DNA of 64,000 nt from Terrihabitans soli (GTDB taxonomy: Bacteria > Pseudomonadota > Alphaproteobacteria > Rhizobiales > Methylopilaceae), in the NCBI RefSeq assembly GCF_014191545.1, contig NZ_AP023361.1, forward strand, positions 2,570,501-2,634,500, written 5' to 3'. Both the position numbers and the translations under genes were made by a program. The notes beneath the pieces were generated by a model. The model saw only the letters and a program-made list of their open reading frames with translations. It was not told the DNA's origin and did no database searches. Positions 8,597 through 17,088 of the stretch are shown here, piece after piece; within the stretch, counting starts at the first letter, position 1; every line of letters begins with the position of its first letter.

Positions 8597-9127
8597 TCAG
8601 GGGATGACAGACGCGAATATCCCGAAATGACGGTCCTGCGCCGACTGGAATGCCGACCTGCGCGCCTCGTTGTTATCGCCGGACGCAGGCTCGGCCCAAC
8701 CGCCGGCAAGAAGCGTGACGCCCGCATCCTCATTTCCCTTCCGGCATGACGCGCGCTCGCCTTCAACATCGCAGGACACGCCTTTGCTGAAGTAGGCGCG
8801 CCAGGCCATAAACGCCCGTACGCCACACGCCCATTTCCTGTTGAGAGGCGTTTCGCAAATACGCTTCGGCTCGATGAGCCTTATTCCCTCAAGCGAGGAA
8901 ACGGTGCTGTCGATCACCAGCCTTCCGTCCCTCAGAACCTTTATCTGCTGAAGCTTGATCCTTGCCGCTTCCGGCGGCGGTTTGAGCTTCTCGTAATCGA
9001 CCCAGTTGCCAGGGCCGACGGGCACCGTGATGCGCGGTGATATGTTGCGGATAGGCGCCTCTTCCGCCGCAGCAAAGCTGGCGGGAGCAAGCAGCGCAAT
9101 AAGGACAAGTACAGCCCGGCTCATCAT
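8597..9127 (-). CDS. Secreted thermonuclease-like (SNase-fold) protein, probably degenerate
   Basis: The product is 176 residues with a signal peptide (MMSRAVLVLIALLAPASFAAA, cleavage near AAA-EE). The mature part has the outline of SNase-like OB folds: VIDSTVSSLEGIRL, then CETPLNRKWACGVRA, and an end typical of the group (GVTLLAGGWA...SAQDRHFGIF). The catalytic Asp-Gly-Asp and acidic Pro-Glu residues of true thermonucleases are not recognisable, so enzymatic activity is doubtful. Four cysteines could form disulfides in the periplasm. Two adjacent ATGs (9127, 9124) follow GAGGG. Family call is moderate. Confidence 0.6.
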   Translation of the reverse strand: MMSRAVLVLIALLAPASFAAAEEAPIRNISPRITVPVGPGNWVDYEKLKPPPEAARIKLQQIKVLRDGRLVIDSTVSSLEGIRLIEPKRICETPLNRKWACGVRAFMAWRAYFSKGVSCDVEGERASCRKGNEDAGVTLLAGGWAEPASGDNNEARRSAFQSAQDRHFGIFASVIP

Positions 9128-9252
9128 ATCGCCCTCAGTACCGACTGGCAGCGGCGCCCGGCCGCATCCTCGGCACGCCTGGAAATGCTGTGCTGGCCCA
9201 CAGGTACTTTTCATTATATCTTCGACCAAGAACATTCCCGGGGCGTCGCGTT

Positions 9253-9972
9253 TTGATTCCAAAAATCATACACCAGACCGCGCCGACCAAAACGCTCAGC
9301 TGGGAAGAGCGGGTGCTGAAGCGGCGCGCGCAAAGAATGCTCCCGGAGTGGGAGTTCCTCCTCTGGGACGATGCCGATCTCGACACGCTGTTTGCAAAAT
9401 CCTATCCGCACTATGTCGATGCCTATCGCCGGATCGCGAGCGGGGTCATCCGTTCGGACCTCGGGCGGCTGGCTTTCCTCCACCACATCGGAGGATTTTA
9501 TTTCGACACGGATTATCTGCTGTACAAGCCCATCCCCCAGGAGTTTCAGGCCGCCTCGTGCATACTGCCGATCGAGACGGGCACATCCTGGGATCAACGC
9601 GAGTTCCGGATCGGAAACTGCTTCATGGCAGCTGCGCCGGGCCATAAATTCTTCGGCGATTATCTTGCCCATGCCTTCAGCAAAGATCCGGCGGCCCCCG
9701 AGCATTACGCAACGGCCGTCGGCGTCGCCGGGCCCTATGCGATCTCGCAGTACCTACAGGCACACAGAAACGAATATCCCGATATCGTCTTCGCCGCACA
9801 GGATATCTTTCTTCCTGCCAAGAACCGGCGAACCGCCGAGACGGTGGGTGCCCATCTATGCTGGGGATCCTGGCGGAAGAAGTCGCTGGTGAAAGCGATG
9901 CGCACGCTTGCACGTCGCAAAGCGAATGCGATCTGGCCCTTGTTTGCCGACGCGCTGGCAAAGCGGGCATAA
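9253..9972 (+). CDS. GT32-like glycosyltransferase (DXD sugar-binding family)
   Basis: The product is about 239 residues beginning IPKIIHQTAP, the typical start of Gly_transf_sug (GT32/capsule) enzymes. It contains WEFLLWDD, the segment IRSDLGRLAFLHHIGGFYFDTD, whose Asp-Thr-Asp is the metal/nucleotide-sugar site, and a conserved GNCFMAA region. Such enzymes act in the cytosol on polysaccharide or glycolipid acceptors. The start is uncertain: the TTG at 9253 matches the family N-terminus, and a GTG at 9190 would add 21 residues. It is divergent from the secreted nuclease-like gene. Donor and acceptor are unknown. Confidence 0.82.
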   Translation: MIPKIIHQTAPTKTLSWEERVLKRRAQRMLPEWEFLLWDDADLDTLFAKSYPHYVDAYRRIASGVIRSDLGRLAFLHHIGGFYFDTDYLLYKPIPQEFQAASCILPIETGTSWDQREFRIGNCFMAAAPGHKFFGDYLAHAFSKDPAAPEHYATAVGVAGPYAISQYLQAHRNEYPDIVFAAQDIFLPAKNRRTAETVGAHLCWGSWRKKSLVKAMRTLARRKANAIWPLFADALAKRA

Positions 9973-10004
9973 CCAGGCCGCAAGAGGCCGCATATAAGAT
10001 TTCT

Positions 10005-10079
10005 TGGAGCGGGCGATGGGAGTCGAACCCACGACATTCAGCTTGGGAAGCTGACGTTCTACCTCTGAACTACGCCCGC
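10005..10079 (-). tRNA. tRNA-Gly (anticodon CCC)
   Basis: The minus strand folds as a full cloverleaf. The acceptor stem is GCGGGCG/CGCCCGC, the D-stem GTTC/GAAC, and the anticodon stem TCAGC/GCTGA with loop TTCCCAA. The T-arm is GTGGG-TTCGACT-CCCAT, and CCA is encoded. The loop places CCC at positions 34-36, which reads the glycine codon GGG. The gene is 75 nt including CCA. Confidence 0.95.
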
Positions 10080-10105
10080 TCTGCCCCTTTCGGGATCGGC
10101 ACTAT

Positions 10106-10309
10106 TTAATCTGCAAGGACGAAAGTCACCATCATATTCACGCGGTAGCCGGTGATCTTGCCATCATTGATCTGAACCTTCTGCTCCTTGATCCAGGCGC
10201 CCTCGACATTTTCGAGCGTCTTGGAGGCGCGGGCGATGCCGACATTAATTGCGTCTTCAAAGCTCTTTTTCGAGGCCGAGGTGATCTCGATGACTTTTGC
10301 GACCGACAT
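10106..10309 (-). CDS. Dodecin (flavin-binding dodecamer subunit)
   Basis: This 67-residue protein matches dodecin from end to end: MSVAKVIEITSAS, SFEDAINVGI, a central W (GAWIKEQ) that stacks against the flavin, and the final strand YRVNMMVTFVLAD. Dodecins assemble as hollow dodecamers that sequester FMN/riboflavin in the cytosol. AGGAGAG precedes the ATG at 10309 at normal spacing. It stands alone beside tRNA-Gly. Confidence 0.93.
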   Translation of the reverse strand: MSVAKVIEITSASKKSFEDAINVGIARASKTLENVEGAWIKEQKVQINDGKITGYRVNMMVTFVLAD

Positions 10310-10392
10310 GGAACTCTCCTGTTGAGCCCCCGCCCGCACCCACTGTCGCGAGGTTAGGTGAAGGCGTCAACCGAGAGGGCCAGAAGCGAAAA

Positions 10393-10959
10393 TTACAGCG
10401 CTTCGAGCTTGTCGAAGTCGATGGCGTTGGCATAGGCCGTCTTGTCTTCCATCGAGCCCGAGCCGTCGATCGTCACAAGAAAGCGGTTGCCGACGACCAG
10501 CATGATCTGCCCGTCTTTGGTCTGCAGCGCCCGGTTTTTGCCGATCTTCGTCACCTTGCCCATGGCCGCGGCCAGGGCGGAATTGGCGAGCATCGGCATC
10601 ACGGTCGCAAGCATGGGAGAATCTCCCATGATGTTGACCTCGACGTTCTGCCCGTCCTTTTCGTATTTGCGCCCGGCCTGAATGCCGCCGCCGAACATCG
10701 CGGCGCCCGCCGCATTGCTTTCGACATCGGCCGCCGTCCAGCCCGACAGGGCCTCGGGCAGAACCGCGCCCAGAGCACCGGCATTCTTCGCCGCAATCAT
10801 CTGCGAAGCATCGTCCAGCGCAAGCTTTGCGGCGGCAAGATCGCCGCTGGCATAGGCCTTCAGCGCCTCGTTGATCTGATCCTCGACCTCGTCGGCGAAA
10901 GCCGGCGTGACGATGAGAACCGCCGCGGCAAACGCCGCGCCCAAAAACACATTGCGCAT
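10393..10959 (-). CDS. Periplasmic hypothetical protein with signal peptide
   Basis: The product is 188 residues with a clear signal peptide (MRNVFLGAAFAAAVLIVTPAFA, cleavage before DEVED). The mature part begins with a helical region (INEALKAYASGDLAAAKLAL). A mixed alpha/beta part follows with GGGIQAGRKYEKDG and a C-terminal GRFLVTIDGSGS...DFDKLEAL. I do not recognise a named family. It is bounded by dodecin and the DUF1648-like gene on the same strand. Confidence 0.7.
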   Translation of the reverse strand: MRNVFLGAAFAAAVLIVTPAFADEVEDQINEALKAYASGDLAAAKLALDDASQMIAAKNAGALGAVLPEALSGWTAADVESNAAGAAMFGGGIQAGRKYEKDGQNVEVNIMGDSPMLATVMPMLANSALAAAMGKVTKIGKNRALQTKDGQIMLVVGNRFLVTIDGSGSMEDKTAYANAIDFDKLEAL

Positions 10960-11034
10960 GAAAACCTCCGGGGAACGGCCGGCATGAAACCCGTTGGGCG
11001 GCTTTAAATCAAGCCGATCCGATCAGATCGCAAA

Positions 11035-11343
11035 TCAACGGGCCCGCTTCTTCTGCCAGCGGTTGAGCAGGAAAAGATGAAGCAGCTGGCCGAAAAAGAC
11101 GCCGCCCACCGCCGCAAGACGCACCCAGTGCGGCGCCTCGGCGGGCAGCGCAATCGCGACAAGAGCGAGAACGAAAAGCCCGACAAAGACCGGAAAGCCG
11201 AAGGCGACAAAGCGCGGCGCATACCAGGTCGGATGGCCTTTGAAATCCCACTGCATGGGAATGCGCGCCGCTTTCATGCGGAGAGCCGCCGCAAAAGCGA
11301 TCAACAGCATGGCGGCCAGGATGATGAAGGGGAGATACGTCAT
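11035..11343 (-). CDS. DUF1648/SdpI-like small membrane protein
   Basis: The product is 102 residues with three hydrophobic helices. After the first comes RIPMQWDFKGHPTWYAPR, which resembles the IPxHWxxxGxPDxW motif of DUF1648/SdpI proteins. SdpI in Bacillus gives immunity to a toxic peptide, but short alphaproteobacterial homologues have no known role. The ATG at 11343 is preferred over a TTG at 11358. Confidence 0.6.
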   Translation of the reverse strand: MTYLPFIILAAMLLIAFAAALRMKAARIPMQWDFKGHPTWYAPRFVAFGFPVFVGLFVLALVAIALPAEAPHWVRLAAVGGVFFGQLLHLFLLNRWQKKRAR

Positions 11344-11412
11344 CGAAGCTCTTCTCAAACGGCGCGGAACGGTCTCGACCCTAACGCGCCGCTTGGCCGC
11401 AATGCAACCGGC

Positions 11413-12522
11413 TCAGGGCAGACGGAAATGCTTCGACAGCTTCAGGCCCTGCGCCTGATAATTCGAGCCGAGATCCTGTCCGTACAGCGTGTCGGGCCGG
11501 GCCGCGAGCTTCTCATAGACGAGACGCCCGACCGTCTGGCCGTGTTCGAGAATGAACGGGACTTCATGGCTGCGCACTTCGAGCACGGCGCGCGCGCCCT
11601 TGCCGCCCGAACCTGCATGGCCGAAGCCCGGATCGAAGAAGCCGGCATAGTGGACGCGGAATTCGCCGACCAGAGGGTCAAACGGCACCATCTCCGCCGC
11701 ATAATCCGGCGGCACATGCACCGCCTCATTGGACGCAAGAATGTAGAACTCGCCGGGATCGAGAATGAGCTTGCCGTCGCGCGAGGAGACCGGCTCCCAG
11801 AAATCATGGACCTCGTAGCCGTTGACCTTTTCGACATCGATCACGGCGGTGTGGCGCTTGGCGCGATAGCCGACACGATGTTCGCGGCCGCGCCCGTCGA
11901 GATCGACGGTGACGGAAATGCCGTCGCGCAGATCCGGCTGATCCGTATCGACAAGACGTTCTTTCGCCTGCAGAGCCCGCATCTCTTCCGGCGACAGAGA
12001 AATATCGCCTCTGCGGAAACGGATCTGCGACAGGCGCGAACCCATGCGCACAAGCACCGGGAAGGTGCGCGGCGACACTTCGGCCCAGAGCGGGCCGGCA
12101 TAGCCTTCGGGAACCGTATCGAAACCGCGCGTGCCGTCGGCGATCACACGCGTAAATACGTCAAGGCGCCCGGTGGAACTTTTCGGGTTCGTCGCCGCAA
12201 GAATGCCTTTCGGCAAAGCGAGGCCTTCGAGCAGCGGGATGAGATAGACGCAGCCCGTCTCCAGCACCGCGCCCTGCTCCAGGCTGAATTCGTGCAGCAG
12301 CACATCGTTCAGCCGCTCGCGCACCGTCTGGCCGGGCCCCGGCAGAAAGCTGGCGCGGACGCGATAGGCTTTGGGCCCAAGGCGCAGATCGAGGGACGCC
12401 GGCTGGATCTGCCGGTCGAGCAAAGGGGCGCCGAGGCTGATGGCGCCCTCATCGATCAGGGCGCGGATTGCCTGGGCCGGGGCAATGCCGGGCTTTTCGG
12501 TCATCGGGATACGGTCCAACAT
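11413..12522 (-). CDS. dcd: dCTP deaminase, double-length alphaproteobacterial form
   Basis: The product is ~369 residues, about twice the usual Dcd, with two trimeric-dUTPase-like halves. Family signatures include DRQIQPASLDLRLG, the PKSSTGRLDVFTRVIAD segment with the conserved Ser/Arg, and GFDTVPEGYAGPLW. It converts dCTP to dUTP for thymidylate synthesis. Two ATGs are possible, 12522 (GGAAACGGT upstream) and 12504; the frame continues further upstream but that extension carries no family residues. It is divergent from metZ, and the region between holds the SAM-II-like element. Confidence 0.85.
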   Translation of the reverse strand: MLDRIPMTEKPGIAPAQAIRALIDEGAISLGAPLLDRQIQPASLDLRLGPKAYRVRASFLPGPGQTVRERLNDVLLHEFSLEQGAVLETGCVYLIPLLEGLALPKGILAATNPKSSTGRLDVFTRVIADGTRGFDTVPEGYAGPLWAEVSPRTFPVLVRMGSRLSQIRFRRGDISLSPEEMRALQAKERLVDTDQPDLRDGISVTVDLDGRGREHRVGYRAKRHTAVIDVEKVNGYEVHDFWEPVSSRDGKLILDPGEFYILASNEAVHVPPDYAAEMVPFDPLVGEFRVHYAGFFDPGFGHAGSGGKGARAVLEVRSHEVPFILEHGQTVGRLVYEKLAARPDTLYGQDLGSNYQAQGLKLSKHFRLP

Positions 12523-12587
12523 ACCGTTTCCGTTAGCAAATGGGCCGGATTGACGCCACGGCAGGGCAGGAGTACCACCTCCCTTAT

Positions 12588-12650
12588 CCCGTGGTGATTT
12601 GAGCCGGCCGGCTTGCAGCCACGTAAAACAAGTCGCTAAAAGGCCGTTGC
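12588..12650 (+). promoter_or_regulatory. SAM-II-type riboswitch aptamer upstream of metZ
   Basis: The RNA pattern fits the SAM-II (metA/metZ) family. P1 pairs CGTGGT (12590-12595) with GCCACG (12618-12623). Its loop holds the conserved GATTTGAGCC and GCTTGCAGC, and the 3' side runs GTAAAACAAGTCGCTAAAAGG. SAM-II aptamers fold as an H-type pseudoknot, bind S-adenosylmethionine and repress methionine genes in alphaproteobacteria. Here the aptamer ends ~55 nt before the metZ start, farther than in variants where its AAAGG is the ribosome site. A GGGG-TTAG-CCCC hairpin follows at 12656-12667. Confidence 0.85.
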
Positions 12651-12701
12651 GCGAAGGGGTTAGCCCCCTCGCCGCGCCGCGGCCCCGAATTCGAGGACCG
12701 C

Positions 12702-13901
12702 ATGGCACAAAAGCCCAATTTGCCCTCCCGCAAGCTGAAACCCGCAACCCTTGCGGTGCATGACGGCACGCTGCGCAGCCAGTTCGGAGAGACATCCGAA
12801 GGGCTGTTCCTGACGCAGGGCTATGTCTACGAATCCATGGAGCAGGCCGAGGCCCGTTTCAACAATACGGATCCGGGCTTCCAATATTCCCGCTTCTCGA
12901 ACCCGACCGTGTCGATGTTCGAAAAGCGCATGGCCTCGCTGGAAGGCGCCGACGATGCGCGCGCCACCGCGACCGGCATGGCGGCGGTGACGGCCTCGCT
13001 CCTGTCCTGGGTGAACGCCGGCGATCATATCGTTGCGGCGAAAGCCTTGTTCGGCTCGTGCCGTTACATCGTGGAAGATCTCGCGCCGCGTTTCGGCATC
13101 AACTCGACGCTCGTCAACGGCGCGGACCTCGACGCCTGGCGCGCCGCTGTGAAGCCGAACACGAAGGCTTTCTTTCTCGAAACGCCGACCAATCCGACGC
13201 TCGAAATCTACGACATCGCGGCGATCGCCGAGATCGCGCACAAGGCCGGTGCAAAACTCGTCGTCGACAATGTGTTCGCAACGCCGATCTTCCAGAAACC
13301 TTTGGCGCTTGGCGCCGACATCGTCTGCTATTCGGCAACGAAGCATATCGACGGCCAGGGCCGCGTTTTGGGCGGCGTCGTACTCGGCTCGAACGAATTC
13401 GTCTCCGGCCCGCTGCAGATGTTTCTGCGCCAGACGGGCCCTTCGCTCTCGCCCTTCAATGCCTGGGTGATGCTCAAGGGCCTTGAGACTCTGGCGCTGC
13501 GCGTCGAGCGGCAGGCTGAGAGCGCGGGCAAGATCGCGGACTTTCTCGCAAAGCACCCGAAAGTGACGCGCGTCTACTATCCGTTCCGCGAGGATCACCC
13601 GCAGGTCAAGCTTGCGAAAAAACAGATGAGTTCCGGCTCGACTCTTGTGTGCTTCAACATCAAGGGCGCGAAGAAGGAAGCTTTCGCTTTTGGAGGCGCG
13701 CTGGAGATCGTCAAGATCACCAACAATCTCGGCGATGCGAAAAGCCTCATCACCCATCCGGCGACGACGACGCATCAGCGCCTCACACCGGACGCGCGGG
13801 CCGAGCTCGGCATCACCGATGCGATGCTGCGACTCTCGGTCGGCCTCGAAGATCCGGACGATCTCATCGAGGACCTCGACCTCGCCCTCAAGAACGTCTG
13901 A
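12702..13901 (+). CDS. metZ: O-succinylhomoserine sulfhydrylase
   Basis: This 399-residue PLP enzyme of the Cys/Met family makes homocysteine from O-succinylhomoserine (or O-acetylhomoserine) and sulfide. It shows the YSRFSNPTVSMFE region, the FLETPTNPTLEIYDI segment, and the PLP lysine in YSATKHIDGQGR near residue 208. The end, VGLEDPDDLIEDL, is typical of the family. GAGGA precedes the ATG at 12702. An upstream SAM-II-type aptamer predicts repression when SAM is abundant, consistent with a methionine role. Confidence 0.93.
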   Translation: MAQKPNLPSRKLKPATLAVHDGTLRSQFGETSEGLFLTQGYVYESMEQAEARFNNTDPGFQYSRFSNPTVSMFEKRMASLEGADDARATATGMAAVTASLLSWVNAGDHIVAAKALFGSCRYIVEDLAPRFGINSTLVNGADLDAWRAAVKPNTKAFFLETPTNPTLEIYDIAAIAEIAHKAGAKLVVDNVFATPIFQKPLALGADIVCYSATKHIDGQGRVLGGVVLGSNEFVSGPLQMFLRQTGPSLSPFNAWVMLKGLETLALRVERQAESAGKIADFLAKHPKVTRVYYPFREDHPQVKLAKKQMSSGSTLVCFNIKGAKKEAFAFGGALEIVKITNNLGDAKSLITHPATTTHQRLTPDARAELGITDAMLRLSVGLEDPDDLIEDLDLALKNV

Positions 13902-13912
13902 GGCACAAAATA

Positions 13913-13945
13913 AGGCCGTCCGGCATAGCTGGGCGGCCTGTTTCG
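13913..13945 (+). terminator. Rho-independent terminator after metZ
   Basis: A nine-pair stem with one G-U pair (AGGCCGTCC / GGGCGGCCT) and nine-base loop is followed by GTTTCGTT. It lies 11 bp after the metZ stop and before apaG. The T-tract is short, so termination may be partial. Confidence 0.65.
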
Positions 13946-13984
13946 TTCACTGGCGCGAGGCGGATAAGGCCGTATAATTCAACC

Positions 13985-14377
13985 ATGTACCAGGCCAAAA
14001 CCCGCGACATCCGCATTACCGTGACGCCAAAATTCCTCCAAAAGGAATCCGCCCCGGACAAGAACCATTTCGTCTGGTCCTATTCGATCGAGATCGAAAA
14101 TCAGGGCGCGGAAACGGTGCAGCTCGTCTCGCGCTACTGGAAAATCACCGATGGCGCCGGAAAGGTGCAGGAGGTCGAGGGGCCGGGTGTTGTCGGTGAA
14201 CAGCCGGTGCTCAATCCCGGCAGCAGCTTTTCCTACACAAGCGGCGTGCCGCTCACGACCTCATCCGGCTTCATGCTCGGTCATTATGTGATGGTGACCG
14301 ACGAGGGCGAAAGTTTTGAGGCCGAGGTTCCGGCCTTTTCGCTCGACAGCGCCGATGAGCGGCGCAGCGTCCACTGA
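13985..14377 (+). CDS. apaG: ApaG/DUF525 domain protein
   Basis: This 130-residue single-domain protein has an Ig-like beta fold. Signatures are NHFVWSYSIEIENQG, RYWKITDGAG, the GPGVVGEQPVLNPG phosphate-binding-like loop, and YTSGVPLTTSSGFM. ApaG homologues bind nucleotides and are linked to diadenosine tetraphosphate and oxidative-stress phenotypes, but the reaction is not settled. It lies between metZ and trkH on the same strand. Confidence 0.92.
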   Translation: MYQAKTRDIRITVTPKFLQKESAPDKNHFVWSYSIEIENQGAETVQLVSRYWKITDGAGKVQEVEGPGVVGEQPVLNPGSSFSYTSGVPLTTSSGFMLGHYVMVTDEGESFEAEVPAFSLDSADERRSVH

Positions 14378-14440
14378 TACGGCCCGCACCCTCCCTCGGG
14401 ACATGCTATAGCGTGCGCCCTTCTTCCTCGCAGGTGAGCC

Positions 14441-15892
14441 GTGCCTGATTTTCGGCCCATACGAACCATTGTCGGCGCCTTCATCGCCCTCCTCGGCGGG
14501 CTGATGATCATTCCGGCCATTGCCGATCTTGTCGCCGGCCACAAAGACTGGGTCGTGTTCGCGGCGTCATCCGGCGCGTCGATCTTCGTCGGCCTCGGGC
14601 TCTGGGCGTCGGGCCGCACCAGCGAAAAAACCGTGCTCACCGTGCGGCAGACTTTTCTTCTCACTGTGATTTCCTGGGTGACGCTCTGCGGCTTTGCCGC
14701 CCTGCCCTTCATGTGGTCCGAGCCGGGACTCACCGTGACGCAGGCTTTCTATGAAGCGACCTCCGGCATCACGACGACAGGCTCGACCGTTCTTGCCGGG
14801 CTCGACAATCTGCCGCCGGGAATTTTGCTGTGGCGCGCCATCCTGCATTTTTACGGCGGCATCGGCGTCATCGTCATTGCTATTGCCGTTCTGCCCATGC
14901 TGCGCATCGGCGGCATGCAGCTCTTCCGCGCCGAAAGCTCCGACCGTTCGGAAAAAATATTCCCGGCAGCTGCGCAGATCGCCGGCTGGATTTTCGGCGT
15001 GTACCTCACGCTCAATCTTGCCTGCGCTGTCGCCTATATGCTCGCCGGCATGACGCCTTTCGATGCGCTCATCCACGGCATGTCGACGGTCGCGGCCGGC
15101 GGCTTTGCCGCTTACGACAAATCGCTCGCCTATTTCGACAATGCGGCGGTCGACTGGATTGCCGTCACCTTCATGCTCGCGGCATCGCTGCCTTTTGTTC
15201 TCTACATTCACGCGCTGCGCGGACGGCCGGGGCGCCTTTGGGAGAGCTCGGAAGTGCGGCTCTTTCTCGCGATCTTCGTCATCGCAACGGCGCTTGTCTG
15301 GGGCTATCTCGAAATCTCAGGCATTGCGAGCGACGGCACCGCCTTCCGCTGGGCGGCGTTTCATGTCGCCAGCCTGATTTCAACCACCGGCCTTGCGACG
15401 CAGGATTATGCGCTGTGGGGACCGTTTACCGATGTCATCTTTTTTCTTCTGATGTTCATCGGCGGCTGCACCGGCTCGCCCGCCGGCGGCATCAAGGTTC
15501 TCCGCTTTCTCATCGTCGGCAAAGCCATCGCGCAGCAGATGCGGCGCATGCTTTATCCGAACGGCGTTTTCCCGCTGATCTATGAAGGCCACACGCTGCC
15601 CGACGATGTCGTGCGCTCGGTCACGACCTTCATCATCGTCTATATCCTCGCCTTTGCGCTTCTGACGCTCGGTATCAGCGCGACGGGTCTGGATTTCCGC
15701 ACCGCGCTGTCGGCGGTCGGCGCCAATCTTTCCAATGCCGGGCCGGGCCTCGGGCCCCTCATCGGCCCTGTCGGCAATTACGGCTCGCTCAGCGATCCGG
15801 CGCTCTGGATTTTGTCTTTCGCGATGCTGCTCGGCCGTCTTGAGCTGTTCACGATCCTCATTCTCTTCCTGCCGCGCTTCTGGCGTCCGTAA
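14441..15892 (+). CDS. trkH: Trk-type potassium uptake membrane protein
   Basis: The product is 483 residues with about ten to twelve membrane helices and the four pore-loop repeats of TrkH/KtrB channels: TSGITTTGSTV, MSTVAAGGF, ISTTGLATQDY and SNAGPGLG. It forms the K+-translocating dimer and needs a cytosolic TrkA/KtrA regulator, which is not in this window. The start is a GTG at 14441 after AGGTGAG. The argE start follows nine bases after its stop, so co-transcription is likely by distance only. Confidence 0.92.
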   Translation: MPDFRPIRTIVGAFIALLGGLMIIPAIADLVAGHKDWVVFAASSGASIFVGLGLWASGRTSEKTVLTVRQTFLLTVISWVTLCGFAALPFMWSEPGLTVTQAFYEATSGITTTGSTVLAGLDNLPPGILLWRAILHFYGGIGVIVIAIAVLPMLRIGGMQLFRAESSDRSEKIFPAAAQIAGWIFGVYLTLNLACAVAYMLAGMTPFDALIHGMSTVAAGGFAAYDKSLAYFDNAAVDWIAVTFMLAASLPFVLYIHALRGRPGRLWESSEVRLFLAIFVIATALVWGYLEISGIASDGTAFRWAAFHVASLISTTGLATQDYALWGPFTDVIFFLLMFIGGCTGSPAGGIKVLRFLIVGKAIAQQMRRMLYPNGVFPLIYEGHTLPDDVVRSVTTFIIVYILAFALLTLGISATGLDFRTALSAVGANLSNAGPGLGPLIGPVGNYGSLSDPALWILSFAMLLGRLELFTILILFLPRFWRP

Positions 15893-15901
15893 AGGCTGAC
15901 C

Positions 15902-17062
15902 ATGCGCCCCTCGCCTGAGACCATCGGCATTCTGAAAGACCTCGTCGCCTTCGACACGACGAGCAAGCTGTCGAACCGCGCGCTGATCGATTGGGTGCAG
16001 AATTATCTGCGCCGCCACCGCGTCGCCTCGACCGTTGTGCCGAATGCGCAGGGCGACAAGGCGCTGCTCTTTGCCCGCATCGGCCCGGAGACCGGGCCGT
16101 CAATCGCGCTCTCCGCCCACACCGATGTCGTGCCAGTCACCGGCCAGCAATGGACGAGCGATCCCTTCACCCTCACCGAACGCGACGATAAACTGTACGG
16201 ACGCGGCTCCTGCGACATGAAAGGCTTTATCGCCGTCGTGCTCGCGGCCGTTCCGGCCCTCACCGCAAAGCCGCTGAAGCGGGCGGTGCAGATCGTTCTG
16301 ACTTACGACGAAGAAACCTCGATGGACGGGGTCGCCCATGCGCTGCGCGAGCTCGGCGTCGCCTGGACCAAACCGGACGCCGTCATCGTCGGCGAGCCGA
16401 CTTTGATGGAAGTCGTCGACGCGCATCTGTCGATTGCGGGCGTGCGCATGATCATCCACGGACGCGCCGCCCATTCCAGCCTTCCGCATCTTGGCGCGAG
16501 CGCCATTTTCGCCGCACAGGAAATCATGACCGAACTCGTCAAAGTCAAAGACGAGTTTCAGGCAGCGGGCGATCCGACGGGCCGTTTCACACCGCCCTAT
16601 TCGACGCTGAATATCGGCCGTCTCGACGGCGGCACCGCGCACAATATTCTGGCCGAGCGCTGCCGCATTGAATTTTCCATGCGCGGCGTTCCGGGCTGCG
16701 ATCTGGAAGCGGCCATCGATCGCGTCATCGCCTTTGCAGAAGGCCCGGTGCTGGCGAAAATGCGCGAGACCGCGCCGGAATCGAGCGTGGATATCCGCCG
16801 CTGGCTCACCGCGCCGGCGCTCGCGCCCGATCACGGTTCGGAAGCCGAAAAACTCGCAAAGCGTCTTGCGGGGAAGAATTCGACCACAACGGTCGCGTAC
16901 GCAACAGAAGCCGGCTCCTTCCAGCGCGCCGGCCTCGGCACCGTTGTCTGCGGCCCGGGCTCCATCGATCAGGCGCATGCGCCGGATGAATTCATTTCAC
17001 TCGATGAACTTGCGCGGGGCGAGGCTTTTCTTGCCCGCCTTGTCGAGGAATGCCAAAAATAG
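15902..17062 (+). CDS. argE: Acetylornithine deacetylase
   Basis: This 386-residue M20 zinc amidohydrolase releases ornithine from N-acetylornithine in arginine synthesis. Metal ligands appear in LSAHTDVVP and GRGSCDMKGF, and the general base in YDEETSMDG. The dimerisation domain begins around residue 180 (HLSIAGVRMIIHGRAAHSS), and the C-terminal ATEAGSF and GPGSIDQAHAPDEF complete the family pattern. argD and argF lie a few kilobases downstream on the other strand. Confidence 0.9.
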   Translation: MRPSPETIGILKDLVAFDTTSKLSNRALIDWVQNYLRRHRVASTVVPNAQGDKALLFARIGPETGPSIALSAHTDVVPVTGQQWTSDPFTLTERDDKLYGRGSCDMKGFIAVVLAAVPALTAKPLKRAVQIVLTYDEETSMDGVAHALRELGVAWTKPDAVIVGEPTLMEVVDAHLSIAGVRMIIHGRAAHSSLPHLGASAIFAAQEIMTELVKVKDEFQAAGDPTGRFTPPYSTLNIGRLDGGTAHNILAERCRIEFSMRGVPGCDLEAAIDRVIAFAEGPVLAKMRETAPESSVDIRRWLTAPALAPDHGSEAEKLAKRLAGKNSTTTVAYATEAGSFQRAGLGTVVCGPGSIDQAHAPDEFISLDELARGEAFLARLVEECQK

Positions 17063-17088
17063 GCGGAGTTTAGAGTCCGGAGACCGTC

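Noticed and set aside
11077-12597. A 506-codon open frame on the plus strand
   Set aside because: It is antisense to the dCTP deaminase and DUF1648-like genes, rich in Arg, His and Glu with no domain.
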